From Pseudosporangium ferrugineum (GTDB lineage Bacteria > Actinomycetota > Actinomycetes > Mycobacteriales > Micromonosporaceae), in contig NZ_PVZG01000022.1 in NCBI RefSeq assembly GCF_003002065.1, positions 1 through 64,000 of the forward strand: DNA of 64,000 nucleotides, in the 5' to 3' direction. Positions 51,410 through 60,259 of this stretch are shown here, piece by piece. The notes under the pieces are model-generated. The model did no database searches. It worked only from the letters and a program-made list of their open reading frames with translations, and was not told the origin of the DNA. The first letter of the stretch is position 1. Each line of letters opens with the position of its first letter. A program made the position numbers and the translations under genes.

Positions 51410-54058
51410 TCAGAGGAGCGCCAGCGGCGTCCTCCAGATGCCGCGGCCGTGCGTCGCGGCGTACAGGTGACCGTCGCGGCTGACGTGCAGGTCGAACACG
51501 GCCGTCAGCGGCAGCGCCGACCGCGTCGTGCCGGGCGGCGGGCCGACCCGGCGCCAGCGGACCGTGCCCGCGGTGGCGTGCCGGTCGGCGACCAGGACCC
51601 CGAGGTCGGTGCTCACCACCAGGCGGTCGCCCACGGTCACCACGTCGGTGGCCGGGACGTCCGGGAAGCCCGCCGACAGGTCCGTCCACCGCACCGAGAC
51701 GCCGGTCGAGGTCCTGCTCAGCCTCCCGCGGTAGACGTGCTTGACGCCCGCGCCCGGCCCCTCGACGAAGCGCCGGTTGAAGCCGTTGAAGACCAGGAGG
51801 ACCGTCGCATTCGTACGGTCGGCCGGGTCGAAGATCACGTTGCTGGGGAACCGGTCCGGCAGGCCGCCGAGGTCCAGTTCGGTCCACGCGCCGCCCCAGT
51901 TCGTGACGACTCCCCGGGTGAAGCCCGCGCTGTTGCAGTTGGTCTGCCCGCACCACGAGGCGATGTACGTGTCCCGGGCCGGATCGGCCGGCCGGGCCGG
52001 GTCCGCCACGGCGTCCATGCCGACGATCAGCCGCTCGCCGGTGGCGTCGAGGGCGTGCAGCGGCTTCCACCCGCGAGCCGGGTCGGCCGCCGCCTGCGCC
52101 GGCGTGTAGCTGAACCCGTAGTCGTGCCGCCAGAACGAGTTGCCGCCCGCCACCCAGCGCTCGCTCGCGCCGTCGCCGGTGTTGCGGGAGCCGCGCACGA
52201 CCCGGAACGGGGCCGTGAAGCGCGCGTTCACGTCGGGGACGCTGACGTCGAAGATCGCGCTGGTGGAGCCGTCGCTGACGCCGCAGGTGCGGGTCGTCCA
52301 CAGCACCAGGAACGTGTACTCGTTGAGGATCTGGCAGCCGTTGCGGGGGTTGACGACGATGTCGCCGCCGTCGCCGCCGAACGGGCTGACCTGCTTGCGG
52401 GCGCCGGCGCGCAGCAGCGAACCGCCGTTGTCCTGCAATCCGCCGGCCACCGCGAAGCCGCGACGGTCCGGGTCCCGGCCGGTGCCGGCCGAGTAGTACT
52501 GCAGCGTACGCAGGCCGGCGTTGTGGTTGGTCCAGTCGGTGGCGTGCCCGGCGGCGTCCTCGGTGCTGCGGCCGGGGGCGAGCGGGCGGGCGTAGACGCC
52601 GCCGTCGTTGCCGATCAGCACCCGGCCGCCGGAGACCGCGATCGAGTGCTGGTCCGGGTGGGTCGTGGCCGGGCAGCCGCCGTCGGCCTGCGCCGGGTCG
52701 TAGCAGTCGAACCCCAGGTTCCAGTACGGCCCGACGGTCTTCCAGGTCGCGCCGCCGTCCTCGGTCTCGTAGACCTCCTCGAGGCCGACGTAGAAGTGCC
52801 GCGGATCGCCCGGATCGACCTCGACGAAGTTGTTGTACCAGGCCTGGACGCCCACCGGGTAGCTCTGGTCGACGCCGATCGCGGAGCCGGAACCCTCCAG
52901 CTTCGGCGAGTCGGCGACCAGCGTCCACGGCCCCCGCACGGCGCTCGCCGTGAAGACGCCCTTGAGCGCGGTGGTGCCGGCGGCGAGGCCGGCCGGGCTC
53001 TCCTGCACCAGGTAGAAACGGCCGCCGTCGCGGGAGACCGCGAACTCCGCATTGCCCACGTCGGCGTCGTCGAGACCGGTCAGCGGGGTACGGGCGAAGC
53101 TGCCCGCGGCGCCCCCGGCGGTCGACAGGTAGTAGCCGTTGTACGCCGCCCCGGACCGCCACGCCGCGTTGGCCAGCACGGTCCGGCCCCGGTCCCGCGG
53201 CGGGATCAGCACGTCGTTGACGATGTTGTCGTACGGCCTGGTGATGTCGGTGTCCGAGGCGGGATTGGGCATCAGCACCAGCTGCCACGGTTCGCGGTGC
53301 CGGGCGCGGTCGGTGGAGTGCCGCCACAGGCCGCGGGTCGTGGCCGCGTACACCGTGCCGTGGCCGTCGAACTTGAGCTGGTTGATGCCGCGCGACTCGA
53401 GCTCGTCCCCGCCGACCCGGTCGGCGTCGGTGAAGGCGCCCGAGCGCGGGTTGCGCAGCCGGTAGACGCCCGCGCCGGTGTAGGTGGTGGCGCCGGTGTT
53501 GGCCTCGCCGGTGGCGTACCAGAGCGTGTCGGCCCGCTCGTCGTAGACGAGGTCCCCGGTGGACAGCGCGAGGATCCGGTCGGACATCGGCTGCCAGGCC
53601 GCGTGCCGCGCGGTCAGGTTCTTGCGGAAGACGCCGCCGTTCGCCCCGCCGGCCCACACGTGGCCGCGGCCGGCGGCCAGCCCGGTGACGCGGCCGGCCA
53701 CGGTGCCCCAGCCGCTGCCCGAGTTGGAGTACACCGGGTCCCGGTAGCGCGGGTCGTCGGCGTCGTACGGCTGGTTCGTCACCTCGTGCCACGGACCGGA
53801 CGTCCCGCGCAGCCCTCTCAGATCGGCCAGGGCCTCGGAATACTCGCCGGCGGCGACCGAGCCGTACGGTGCCACCCGGGCCTGGCTGATCTGGGTGGCG
53901 AAGGTCTTGAGGCCGGCGGTGCCGGCGTGCGAGCCGGCGACCGGCCGGGGCCGCTTGATCGGACGGTCGGCGTACGCCGGCACCCCGGCCGCGGCGAGGG
54001 TGAGCATCGCGGTGAGCCCGGCCAGGACGGCACGCCGGGCATTGCGGGAAGAGGTCAT
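51410..54058 (-). CDS. Secreted BNR/Vps10-type beta-propeller protein
   Basis: An 882-residue exported protein with a signal peptide ending near VPAYA. The body consists of repeated blades of sialidase-like or GH74-like type: GLAAGRGHVWAGGANGGVFR, VYDERADTLWYATGEANTG, HFYVGLEEVYETEDGGATWK, VLIGNDGGVYARPL and the end HLYAATHGRGIWRTPL. Asp-box-like S/T-x-D-G-G-x-T-W turns occur (ETEDGGATW). No catalytic residues are sure. It may be a glycoside-binding or glycan-degrading protein or a surface propeller. ATG 54058. Confidence 0.82.
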   Translation of the reverse strand: MTSSRNARRAVLAGLTAMLTLAAAGVPAYADRPIKRPRPVAGSHAGTAGLKTFATQISQARVAPYGSVAAGEYSEALADLRGLRGTSGPWHEVTNQPYDADDPRYRDPVYSNSGSGWGTVAGRVTGLAAGRGHVWAGGANGGVFRKNLTARHAAWQPMSDRILALSTGDLVYDERADTLWYATGEANTGATTYTGAGVYRLRNPRSGAFTDADRVGGDELESRGINQLKFDGHGTVYAATTRGLWRHSTDRARHREPWQLVLMPNPASDTDITRPYDNIVNDVLIPPRDRGRTVLANAAWRSGAAYNGYYLSTAGGAAGSFARTPLTGLDDADVGNAEFAVSRDGGRFYLVQESPAGLAAGTTALKGVFTASAVRGPWTLVADSPKLEGSGSAIGVDQSYPVGVQAWYNNFVEVDPGDPRHFYVGLEEVYETEDGGATWKTVGPYWNLGFDCYDPAQADGGCPATTHPDQHSIAVSGGRVLIGNDGGVYARPLAPGRSTEDAAGHATDWTNHNAGLRTLQYYSAGTGRDPDRRGFAVAGGLQDNGGSLLRAGARKQVSPFGGDGGDIVVNPRNGCQILNEYTFLVLWTTRTCGVSDGSTSAIFDVSVPDVNARFTAPFRVVRGSRNTGDGASERWVAGGNSFWRHDYGFSYTPAQAAADPARGWKPLHALDATGERLIVGMDAVADPARPADPARDTYIASWCGQTNCNSAGFTRGVVTNWGGAWTELDLGGLPDRFPSNVIFDPADRTNATVLLVFNGFNRRFVEGPGAGVKHVYRGRLSRTSTGVSVRWTDLSAGFPDVPATDVVTVGDRLVVSTDLGVLVADRHATAGTVRWRRVGPPPGTTRSALPLTAVFDLHVSRDGHLYAATHGRGIWRTPLALL

Positions 54059-54256
54059 CGAGCGCTCCTCAGCGATGGGCCCCCCGCGCGGCTACCCCGT
54101 TGCAGCCGGTGCCCTTTCCGGACGGTAACCAGGGCGTCGACGGTCCGACACCGGCCGAGCGGTCAGCCGCCATCGATGTTCATCCCCGCCGGGCCGGGAC
54201 GATCGTCAGCCGCCGGCGCCCTCGCGTGCCCGGAGGTCGCCCGGTGGCGAGGTCGC

Positions 54257-54832
54257 TCAGCGTGCGGCGGGAGCGCCCTGCGGCACCGCGCGGCCCGGCC
54301 CGTACGTGGTGCCGGCCCGGTCACGCTCCAGCCAGCCCGTGTCGACCAGCATCCGGCGTACGGCGGCGACGTCGCCGGTGACCTCGGCGAGCCGGCGGTT
54401 GATCTCGTCCTCGTCGTACAGCCCGTCGAGGGCCAGGAACCGCATGAGCAGCTCACCCAGCAGCCCGTAGCGCTCGCCGAGGGTCGGCGGCATGCTGGTC
54501 AGCCGCCCGTGCGAGAAGTTGCCCCGCAGCTGCGGATACTCGGCGAGCAACGCGGCGATGGGCTGCTGCCGGTCGACCGCGGCGGCCGCCTCGCGCAGCC
54601 CCTCGAGCCGCGCCCGGTAGAACCCGTTGCCCGAGCCGGTGGCCAGCCCGAGCGCGACGAGCCGGGCGCAGGCGTCGCCGACCTTGGCCAGCGGCAGGTC
54701 CATGGCGTACCGCAGCTCGCCCACGCTGGCACCGTCCCGGCCGCGGCGGACCAGCTCGGCGAGGGTGAGCAGGCGGACCTCGGCGGAGAGCTGGGTGAGA
54801 ACATCGGCGGCGCGCGCGGCTTGGATGGACAT
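54257..54832 (-). CDS. Winged-helix regulator with DUF2087 domain
   Basis: A 191-residue regulator. Residues 1-75 resemble an ArsR-type winged helix (ADVLTQLSAEVRLLTLAELV, VGDACARLVALGLATG). Residues 125-175 form a DUF2087 domain: LMRFLALDGLYDEDEINRRL, DVAAVRRMLVDTGWLERD. DUF2087 is a small helical domain often attached to such HTH parts; it is thought to be regulatory. The start ATG 54832 lies 160 bp from the divergent copper operon, which it may control, although no operator was seen. No metal-binding Cys pair is present. Confidence 0.8.
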   Translation of the reverse strand: MSIQAARAADVLTQLSAEVRLLTLAELVRRGRDGASVGELRYAMDLPLAKVGDACARLVALGLATGSGNGFYRARLEGLREAAAAVDRQQPIAALLAEYPQLRGNFSHGRLTSMPPTLGERYGLLGELLMRFLALDGLYDEDEINRRLAEVTGDVAAVRRMLVDTGWLERDRAGTTYGPGRAVPQGAPAAR

Positions 54833-54992
54833 CGGGCCACCGTAGGCACCGGCCCGCGGCCGGCGCATCCGATATTCCATCGCCGAGGTGCCCGCGTACC
54901 CGGGATCCCCGCCGGAAATTCCGGACCCGGTGGAACTTCGCCGGCCGGCACCGCGACCTACGCGCTGACGACCGACCGAAGGAACGGAAACG

Positions 54993-55553
54993 ATGCAGAA
55001 GACTCAGGCCGCGACGATCGCCCTGTCCGCCGCGCTGGCCGTGTTCGGCCTCTCCGGGTGCGGCGGCAGCGGCGAGCCCGCCGGGGCGACCCCCACGTCC
55101 CACCCCTCGGCGAGTGCCGTGGCGCAGAAGCTCACCGTGCGCGACCCGTGGGTGAAGGCCGGCAGGGCGGGGGAGATGACCGCGGCGTTCGGCGTACTGG
55201 TCAACGACACCGACGCCGACATCACGGTCGCCGGGGCGCAGTCGCCGGCGTCGCCGCTGGAACTGCACGAGATGGCGATGAAGGACGGCAAGATGGTGAT
55301 GCGACCCAAGGAGGGCGGCTTCGTCATCAAGGCCCGCGGCACCCACGAGCTCGGCCCCGGCGGCGACCACCTGATGCTCATGAAGCCGGCCGAGGCGATC
55401 GAGGCCGGCGACGAGGTCGCGTTCACCCTGACCCTGGCCGACGGCACGACCGTGCCGTTCACCGCCATCGCCAAGCCGTTCGCCGGGGCGGGGGAGAGCT
55501 ACGACCCGGGCATGCACATGCCCGCCTCCGGCATGCCGGGCACCGCGAAGTGA
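54993..55553 (+). CDS. Copper chaperone PCu(A)C lipoprotein
   Basis: A 186-residue lipoprotein with signal and lipobox GLSGC (Cys23). The PCu(A)C domain follows with LELHEMAMKDGKMVMRP and later GDHLMLMK, which supply the His and Met ligands for Cu(I) in the family pattern H-x-n-M-x-n-H-x-M. A Met/His-rich C-terminal tail (PGMHMPASGMPG) may add a second site. It would take copper outside the membrane and pass it to oxidases or to its neighbours. First gene of a tightly coupled operon with the DyP and CopC genes. Confidence 0.92.
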   Translation: MQKTQAATIALSAALAVFGLSGCGGSGEPAGATPTSHPSASAVAQKLTVRDPWVKAGRAGEMTAAFGVLVNDTDADITVAGAQSPASPLELHEMAMKDGKMVMRPKEGGFVIKARGTHELGPGGDHLMLMKPAEAIEAGDEVAFTLTLADGTTVPFTAIAKPFAGAGESYDPGMHMPASGMPGTAK

Positions 55554-56713
55554 CGACGCGCAGGCGTCTGCTCGCCGGCGGTGCGGTCGCGGGGGCCGGT
55601 GCGGTCGCCGCCGCCGTCGTCGCCGGCGGTCCGGACCGCGCGGTCCCGGCCGCGGCGACCCCGCCGGACGACACGGGTACGGCCACCGTGCCGTTCCACG
55701 GACCCCGGCAGTCGGGGATCACCGACGAACCGCCCGCGCACGCCGCGTTCGTCGCCTTCACCCTCGCCGCGGGCACGGACCGGCGGGCGCTGGGCCGGAT
55801 GCTGCGCCTGCTCAGCGACGACGCCGCGCGGCTGACCCGGGGCGTGCCCGCGCTCGGTGACACCGACGCGACGCTGGCGGTGCTGCCCGCGCGGCTGACC
55901 GTCACGTTCGGCTTCGGCCCCGGCCTCTACACCTCGGCCGGGCTGCCCGCCCCGGTCGCGGACCTGCCCCGGTTCGCCATCGACCGGCTGGAGCGGCGCT
56001 GGTCGGGCGGGGACCTGCTGCTGCAGATCTGCGCGGACGACCCGCTGACGGTGGCGCACACCCAGCGGATGCTGATCAAGGACGCGCGGCCCTTCGCCGC
56101 CGTACGGTGGGTCCAGCAGGGCTTCCGGCGCAGCCCCGGCGTGCAGGCACCCGGGCACACCCAGCGCAATGTGCTCGGCCAGCTCGACGGCACCGCCAAT
56201 CCGCGCGGCGCCGAGCTCGAGGGCGCCGTGTGGAACGCCGACGGTTCGTCCACTCTGGTCGTACGCCGGATCCGTGCCGAGATCGAGAAGTGGGATCTGC
56301 TCGCCGTGGCCGACAAGGAGAGCGCCACCGGGCGGCGGCTGGCCACCGGGGCGCCGCTGAGCGGGCAGGATGAGCACGACGAGCCGGATTTCGCCGCCCT
56401 CGACCCGTCGGGGCTGCCGGCGATGCCGGACTTCTCGCACGTCACCCGCGCGCACGTCACCGACCCGGCGCTGAAGATCCTGCGGCGCCCGTACAACTAC
56501 GACGGCGTGCCGGACGCGGGTGGCCGGCCCGACGCCGGGCTGATCTTCGCCGCGTACCAGCGCGACCTCGTCCGCCAGTTCCTGCCCATCCAGCGGCGCC
56601 TCGCCGAGAAGGACCTGCTCAACGAATGGATCACCCCGATCGGTTCCGCGGTCTTCGCCGTGCCGCCCGGCTGCGCCGAGGGCGGCTGGATCGGCGAGCA
56701 GGTGCTGGCGTGA
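55550..56713 (+). CDS. Tat-exported DyP-type haem peroxidase
   Basis: A 387-residue haem peroxidase. The N-terminus TTRRRLLAGG is a twin-arginine signal. The DyP mark is GQLDGTANPRG near residue 209, containing the catalytic Asp. HVTRAHV near 296-302 gives the proximal haem His and a conserved Arg follows downstream. It resembles the EfeB branch, but no EfeU or EfeO is beside it. Instead it lies between PCu(A)C and CopC genes, joined to both by GTGA overlaps (55550 and 56710), so a copper-linked role is suggested. Start GTG. Confidence 0.92.
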   Translation: MTTRRRLLAGGAVAGAGAVAAAVVAGGPDRAVPAAATPPDDTGTATVPFHGPRQSGITDEPPAHAAFVAFTLAAGTDRRALGRMLRLLSDDAARLTRGVPALGDTDATLAVLPARLTVTFGFGPGLYTSAGLPAPVADLPRFAIDRLERRWSGGDLLLQICADDPLTVAHTQRMLIKDARPFAAVRWVQQGFRRSPGVQAPGHTQRNVLGQLDGTANPRGAELEGAVWNADGSSTLVVRRIRAEIEKWDLLAVADKESATGRRLATGAPLSGQDEHDEPDFAALDPSGLPAMPDFSHVTRAHVTDPALKILRRPYNYDGVPDAGGRPDAGLIFAAYQRDLVRQFLPIQRRLAEKDLLNEWITPIGSAVFAVPPGCAEGGWIGEQVLA

Positions 56714-57246
56714 GGCGCCTGCTGCTCGCGCTCGCGGCGGTGCTGGCCGTGCTGCTCCCCGGCACGCCGGCCCGGGCCCACAACCAGCTCGTCGCGGCCG
56801 AGCCGGCCCGGGACGCGACGCTGGCCGAGCCGCCGGACAGGGTGGCGCTGACGTTCCTCCAGCGGCTGAACCCGCGGTTCACCACGATCGTGGTCAGCGA
56901 CGGCGCGAAGCGGCGAGTGCCGGCGTCGGCGCCGGTCGTCGACGGCGCGAAGGGCACGGTGACGTTCACCGCCCCGCTGGGTGAGGGGGCGTACACGGTG
57001 GCGTACCGGGTCGTGTCGGTGGACGGGCACACCGTGCAGGGGTCGTACTCCTTCGCCGTGGCCTCCGGGCCGGCCGGCCCGGTGCCGGCTCCGCCGTCCG
57101 GTGCCGCCGGTGCCGCCGGGCCGGCCGCGGAATCCGGGGGGATGCCGGGCGGCGTGCCGGTCGCGCTGGGCGCGGCCGTCCTGGTCGTCGCGGCCGGGCT
57201 CGCTTTCCGGTACGTGGCTCGCCGCCGCGCCTCGGCCCGGGTATGA
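56710..57246 (+). CDS. CopC-domain copper resistance protein
   Basis: A 178-residue membrane-anchored periplasmic-type protein. After a signal peptide ending near PARA the mature chain starts with His (HNQLVAAEPA), the CopC N-terminal Cu(II) ligand. VSVDGHTVQGSYSF holds the other conserved Asp and His. A Pro/Ala/Gly linker leads to a C-terminal helix (VALGAAVLVVAAGLAFRYV) with an Arg-rich end. This is the short single-domain CopC with anchor, lacking the CopD part. Coupled by GTGA to the DyP gene. Confidence 0.92.
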   Translation: MRRLLLALAAVLAVLLPGTPARAHNQLVAAEPARDATLAEPPDRVALTFLQRLNPRFTTIVVSDGAKRRVPASAPVVDGAKGTVTFTAPLGEGAYTVAYRVVSVDGHTVQGSYSFAVASGPAGPVPAPPSGAAGAAGPAAESGGMPGGVPVALGAAVLVVAAGLAFRYVARRRASARV

Positions 57247-57284
57247 TCCTGTGGCGTCTACCCATCGGTAATAGCCGATTGTCC

Positions 57285-57299
57285 AGTACCTTCGGTACT
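57285..57299 (+). terminator. Short hairpin downstream of CopC
   Basis: AGTACC and GGTACT, three bases apart, form a small hairpin 39 bp after the CopC stop and upstream of the next gene. It may be a weak terminator of the copper operon. The rest of 57247-57401 must hold the promoter of the DUF3455 gene. No clear hexamers were found. Confidence 0.35.
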
Positions 57300-57401
57300 T
57301 AGGGGCAAGGTTGGCGTGCGCGTCGATCTGTTCGGCGCCCTGCATCGTGTCCCCCGGTTGTGGACGGCAGGAACCTGCCGCGCTAACGGAGGAGACCCCG
57401 A

Positions 57402-57983
57402 ATGCTCAACACGTCGCGTTCCAGAATCCGCGCCCTGGCCGTGGTCGGCATGGCCGGCGTCGTCGCCACCATCGGTGCGGTCACCTACCAGGCGAACGCC
57501 GCGGAGGTCTCCGTGGCCGCGCCGGTGGCCAGCGGCGCCGACGCCCGTCAGGTCGGCATCCCCGGCATCCCGTCGGCGATCCGCCCGCCGAAGGGCTCGC
57601 GGCCGATCGGGGCGTACGTGGTGACCAAGGGAACGCAGACGTACAAGTGCACGGGCGGTGTCTTCACCGGCGCGTCGACGCCCGAGGCGGCGCTGGTCGG
57701 CACCGGCGGCAAGATCCACCACTTCGCCGGCCCGAGCTGGCAGTCGGAGCGGGACGGCTCGCTGGTCACCGCGACCAAGACGGCGGAGAGCCCGCGCAAG
57801 GGCACGATCGCGGAGCTGCTGCTGACCGTGAACAGCCACACCGGCTCGGGCATCCTGAGCAAGGCCGCCTACATCAACCGGCTCTACACGTCGGGCGGCG
57901 TCGCGCCGGCCGGCTCCTGCACGGACGGCTCGACGACCGCCGTGCCCTACGGCGCCGTGTACGTCTTCTGGGCGGCGAAGTAG
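57402..57983 (+). CDS. Secreted DUF3455 protein
   Basis: A 193-residue exported protein with signal peptide cleaved near YQANA. The mature part follows DUF3455: PKGSRPIGAYVVTKGTQTYK and C near it, PEAALVGTGGKIHHFAGPSW, then INRLYTSGGVAPAGSCTDGS with a second Cys, and a C-terminal YGAVYVFW. The two Cys may bond. Proteins of this family are extracellular and of unknown role. The start ATG 57402 has GGAGGAG upstream. Monocistronic, with a strong terminator after it. Confidence 0.9.
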   Translation: MLNTSRSRIRALAVVGMAGVVATIGAVTYQANAAEVSVAAPVASGADARQVGIPGIPSAIRPPKGSRPIGAYVVTKGTQTYKCTGGVFTGASTPEAALVGTGGKIHHFAGPSWQSERDGSLVTATKTAESPRKGTIAELLLTVNSHTGSGILSKAAYINRLYTSGGVAPAGSCTDGSTTAVPYGAVYVFWAAK

Positions 57984-57991
57984 TCCGCCTT

Positions 57992-58028
57992 CGCTGAGCG
58001 TCCGCCGCCTCGCGGTGGGCGCTCAGCG
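57992..58028 (+). terminator. Strong hairpin terminator
   Basis: CGCTGAGCG (57992-58000) pairs exactly with CGCTCAGCG (58020-58028), and the inner CCGCCGC/GCGGTGG part continues the stem, leaving a tiny loop of about three bases. It begins 9 bp after the DUF3455 stop and is followed by GGCGTTTCGGG. Confidence 0.75.
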
Positions 58029-58154
58029 GCGTTTCGGGCCCCCTCCATCCGGCTGTGCATCGTTTCCGGTGGGAGGGGAGTAGGGTGTAGTCGGTTGTGG
58101 CTTCGCCTTCAAACTGCGAGGGAAGTGGTCACCGCTGCGACGCGGGAGCCTCTC

Positions 58155-58709
58155 GTGGATCTGAAGCGCGACGACGCCGGCACCATAATCCCCCCTTACT
58201 TCCAGGTCAGCGCCGTTCCGCCGGACCGGGACGGCCGGTCCCGGGTGGCCGTGGCCGGCGAGCTCGACGAGGGCAGCGCCGAACCCCTGATCCGGGCGGT
58301 GACAAGCCTTCTCGGCGGCGCGGCCCCGGCGGTCGTCGAGATCGAGGCGTCGAGGCTGAACTTCCTGGACTCCTCCGGCATCCGGGCCCTGCTGATCTGC
58401 CGCGGTCTGGTCGGCAACGCCGGCGGCCGGCTGGTCCTGACGAATCCCCGGCCCGCCGTGACCGAGGTCCTCGAGATCACCCGCCTGTGCGAGTTGTTCG
58501 GCCTCCCGGCGCCCGCCGGCGCGCCCCGGCCGCCGAAGAATCCTGTCGTGTCCGAGTCGACGGCGGACCTGTTCATTCGCTCCGCCGCCGTCCGCAGGGC
58601 CTCCCGGGAGATCCGCGATCAGGCAAGAGCCCTGCGCCTCACCGGCGACCTGCGGCGGCAGCCGCAGACGCCCGTCCGGGAGTCCCCGGCCCCGCGCAGT
58701 GACGGCTAG
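58155..58709 (+). CDS. STAS-domain anti-sigma-factor antagonist
   Basis: A 184-residue protein with a STAS domain at residues about 22-115. VAVAGELDEGSAEPLIRAV is the first strand and helix, and LNFLDSSGIRALLICR carries the Ser normally phosphorylated by an anti-sigma kinase. A basic, Arg-rich tail of about 60 residues follows and is unusual. It may switch a sigma factor on by binding its anti-sigma kinase. Start GTG 58155 with GGGAG seven bases upstream; an upstream GTG at 58125 has a poorly spaced site. Its stop shares CTAG with the convergent ANTAR gene. Confidence 0.86.
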   Translation: MDLKRDDAGTIIPPYFQVSAVPPDRDGRSRVAVAGELDEGSAEPLIRAVTSLLGGAAPAVVEIEASRLNFLDSSGIRALLICRGLVGNAGGRLVLTNPRPAVTEVLEITRLCELFGLPAPAGAPRPPKNPVVSESTADLFIRSAAVRRASREIRDQARALRLTGDLRRQPQTPVRESPAPRSDG

Positions 58710-59455
58710 CGGACGGCGCGTTCAGCCAGCTCGCCGGTCTCCACCAGCTGGTGGGCGATGTCGGTGAGCTTGGTGTTCGCGCGCTGGCTGGCCCGCACCA
58801 GCAGCTGAAACGCCTGATCGCCGGTCAGCTTGTGGCGCTCCATCAGAATGCCCTTGGCCTGGCCGATGAGGTCGCGGGCCGAGAGCGCCCGGACGAGGTC
58901 CTGCTCCCGGCGGGCGCCCGCCATGGCGACCGCGGCGTGCGCGGCGAACAGCAGTCCGACATGCTCCGACTCGTCGGAGAACGCGTTCGCCCGGGTGCTG
59001 TAGAGGCTGAGCGCGCCCATATTGTCGCGTTCGACGTACAGCTGGAAGGACAGCATGCTCAGAACGCCCAGACGGGCCGTCCGCGTGCAGAAGTCGGGCC
59101 AGCGCCGTTCCCGGTTCATGTCGGACAGCCGGATCGTCCGATGTTCGTGGCTGGCCTCCAGGCACGGGCCCTGGCTCGTCGCGTACTGAATCGCATCCAC
59201 CTCCTGCACCACGTCGGCGGTGGCCGCACAGGTCCGCAGTCGCCGGCCGGACTGCGCGACGGTCAGGCCGGCGTGCTCGGCGCCCGGCACCGTTCCCACC
59301 GCGGCCGTGACGATCGCGCCGAGGGTGTCCTGAAGGTCGGACTCATCCTGCAGGGACCGGGCCAGATCCACGAGGATCTCCACGAGGCCGTCCGGAACCG
59401 GCTCGCCGGTGTACGACGTCGACGGCCGGCCGCGGCCGGCATCACCCTGAGTCAC
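58706..59455 (-). CDS. GAF-ANTAR RNA-binding regulator
   Basis: A 249-residue regulator. Residues 25-180 form a GAF domain (VEILVDLARSLQDESDLQDT, YATSQGPCLEASHEHRTIRL). Residues 190-245 are an ANTAR domain with LIGQAKGILMERHKLTGDQA, a well-conserved helix pair that binds two-stem-loop RNA and prevents termination. The GAF likely senses a small molecule or redox state. Start GTG 59455 has GGAGAG upstream. Converges with the STAS gene; the overlap covers the stop codons only. Confidence 0.9.
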   Translation of the reverse strand: MTQGDAGRGRPSTSYTGEPVPDGLVEILVDLARSLQDESDLQDTLGAIVTAAVGTVPGAEHAGLTVAQSGRRLRTCAATADVVQEVDAIQYATSQGPCLEASHEHRTIRLSDMNRERRWPDFCTRTARLGVLSMLSFQLYVERDNMGALSLYSTRANAFSDESEHVGLLFAAHAAVAMAGARREQDLVRALSARDLIGQAKGILMERHKLTGDQAFQLLVRASQRANTKLTDIAHQLVETGELAERAVR

Positions 59456-59585
59456 GTCCGCTCTCCTCACCAGGGGCGACTCCGGACCTTTCCCATCATG
59501 CCGCCGCGGCCCCGTCCGCGACACCCTTCCTCGTCCGCTCACCCGCCCTGACAGGTTCCTGACAACATTCGTCCATGGTGGTCCG

Positions 59586-60146
59586 ATGCGGATCAAGACC
59601 TCCCTCGTGACGGCCGGCGCGCTCGCCGCCCTGCTCCTGCTCGCCGGCTGCACCGACGCGCGGGACAAGGAGAGCGCGGACGTGGCCACCCTCCGGTCCG
59701 GCGGTCCGGCGCCGGCCACGACCCCCTCGGCGGCGACCCGGGAGCGTCCGGTGGTCCGACCCGACGAGGGCGGTGACGTCTTCGACCGGTACGTCGAGGT
59801 CTTCAACAAGTGCCTCAACGGCGAGGGCGTGGCCGGGCCCAAGCAGGACCGCCCCGACCTGAAGAAGTACGAGAGGAACAAGGAGGCCGCCCGCAAGTGC
59901 GACCACCTGTACCCCGAGACCTGGATGGAGCGCGAGCGCCGGACCAACCCCGAGTTCGCCGACCTGCTGCGGGAGACCGCGCGCTGCCTCGTGGACAGGG
60001 GCCACAAGGTCACGGTCGGCGGCGACCCGATCGCGATCCGCTACGAGGACAACGCCGGGGCGAACAAGGCGTACGAGGACGAGCAGGATTGCCAGCGCAA
60101 GGCCTTCCGGGAGAGCGTGGAGAACTACCGCAAGGGCGGGAGCTGA
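59586..60146 (+). CDS. Lipoprotein of unknown function
   Basis: A 186-residue exported lipoprotein with signal peptide and lipobox LLAGC (Cys22). The mature chain has a Thr/Pro/Ala linker and then a charged helical domain with several Cys (FNKCLNGEGV, ARKCDHLYPE, ARCLVDRGHK, QDCQRKAF), likely disulfide-linked. I recognise no named family; similar proteins stand next to peptidoglycan-binding genes in other actinomycetes. ATG 59586. Confidence 0.8.
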   Translation: MRIKTSLVTAGALAALLLLAGCTDARDKESADVATLRSGGPAPATTPSAATRERPVVRPDEGGDVFDRYVEVFNKCLNGEGVAGPKQDRPDLKKYERNKEAARKCDHLYPETWMERERRTNPEFADLLRETARCLVDRGHKVTVGGDPIAIRYEDNAGANKAYEDEQDCQRKAFRESVENYRKGGS

Positions 60147-60192
60147 CCGCTGTGGTGATCCACACAAACCAACTTTTTCACCCGGTCGTGGC

Positions 60193-60220
60193 TGGACTAA
60201 TTGATGTCGGACGATTTAAA
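60193..60220 (+). promoter_or_regulatory. Candidate promoter of the prenyltransferase gene
   Basis: TGGACT at 60193-60198 and TTTAAA at 60215-60220 are spaced 16 bp, inside the most AT-rich stretch nearby. Four of six bases match each sigma-70 hexamer. Transcription would begin near 60227, just before the GTG at 60233 and about 33 bp before the preferred GTG at 60260. Confidence 0.45.
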
Positions 60221-60259
60221 TGATCTGAGCAGGTGCCCTCGGTCCTGAGTGGAGGGTCG

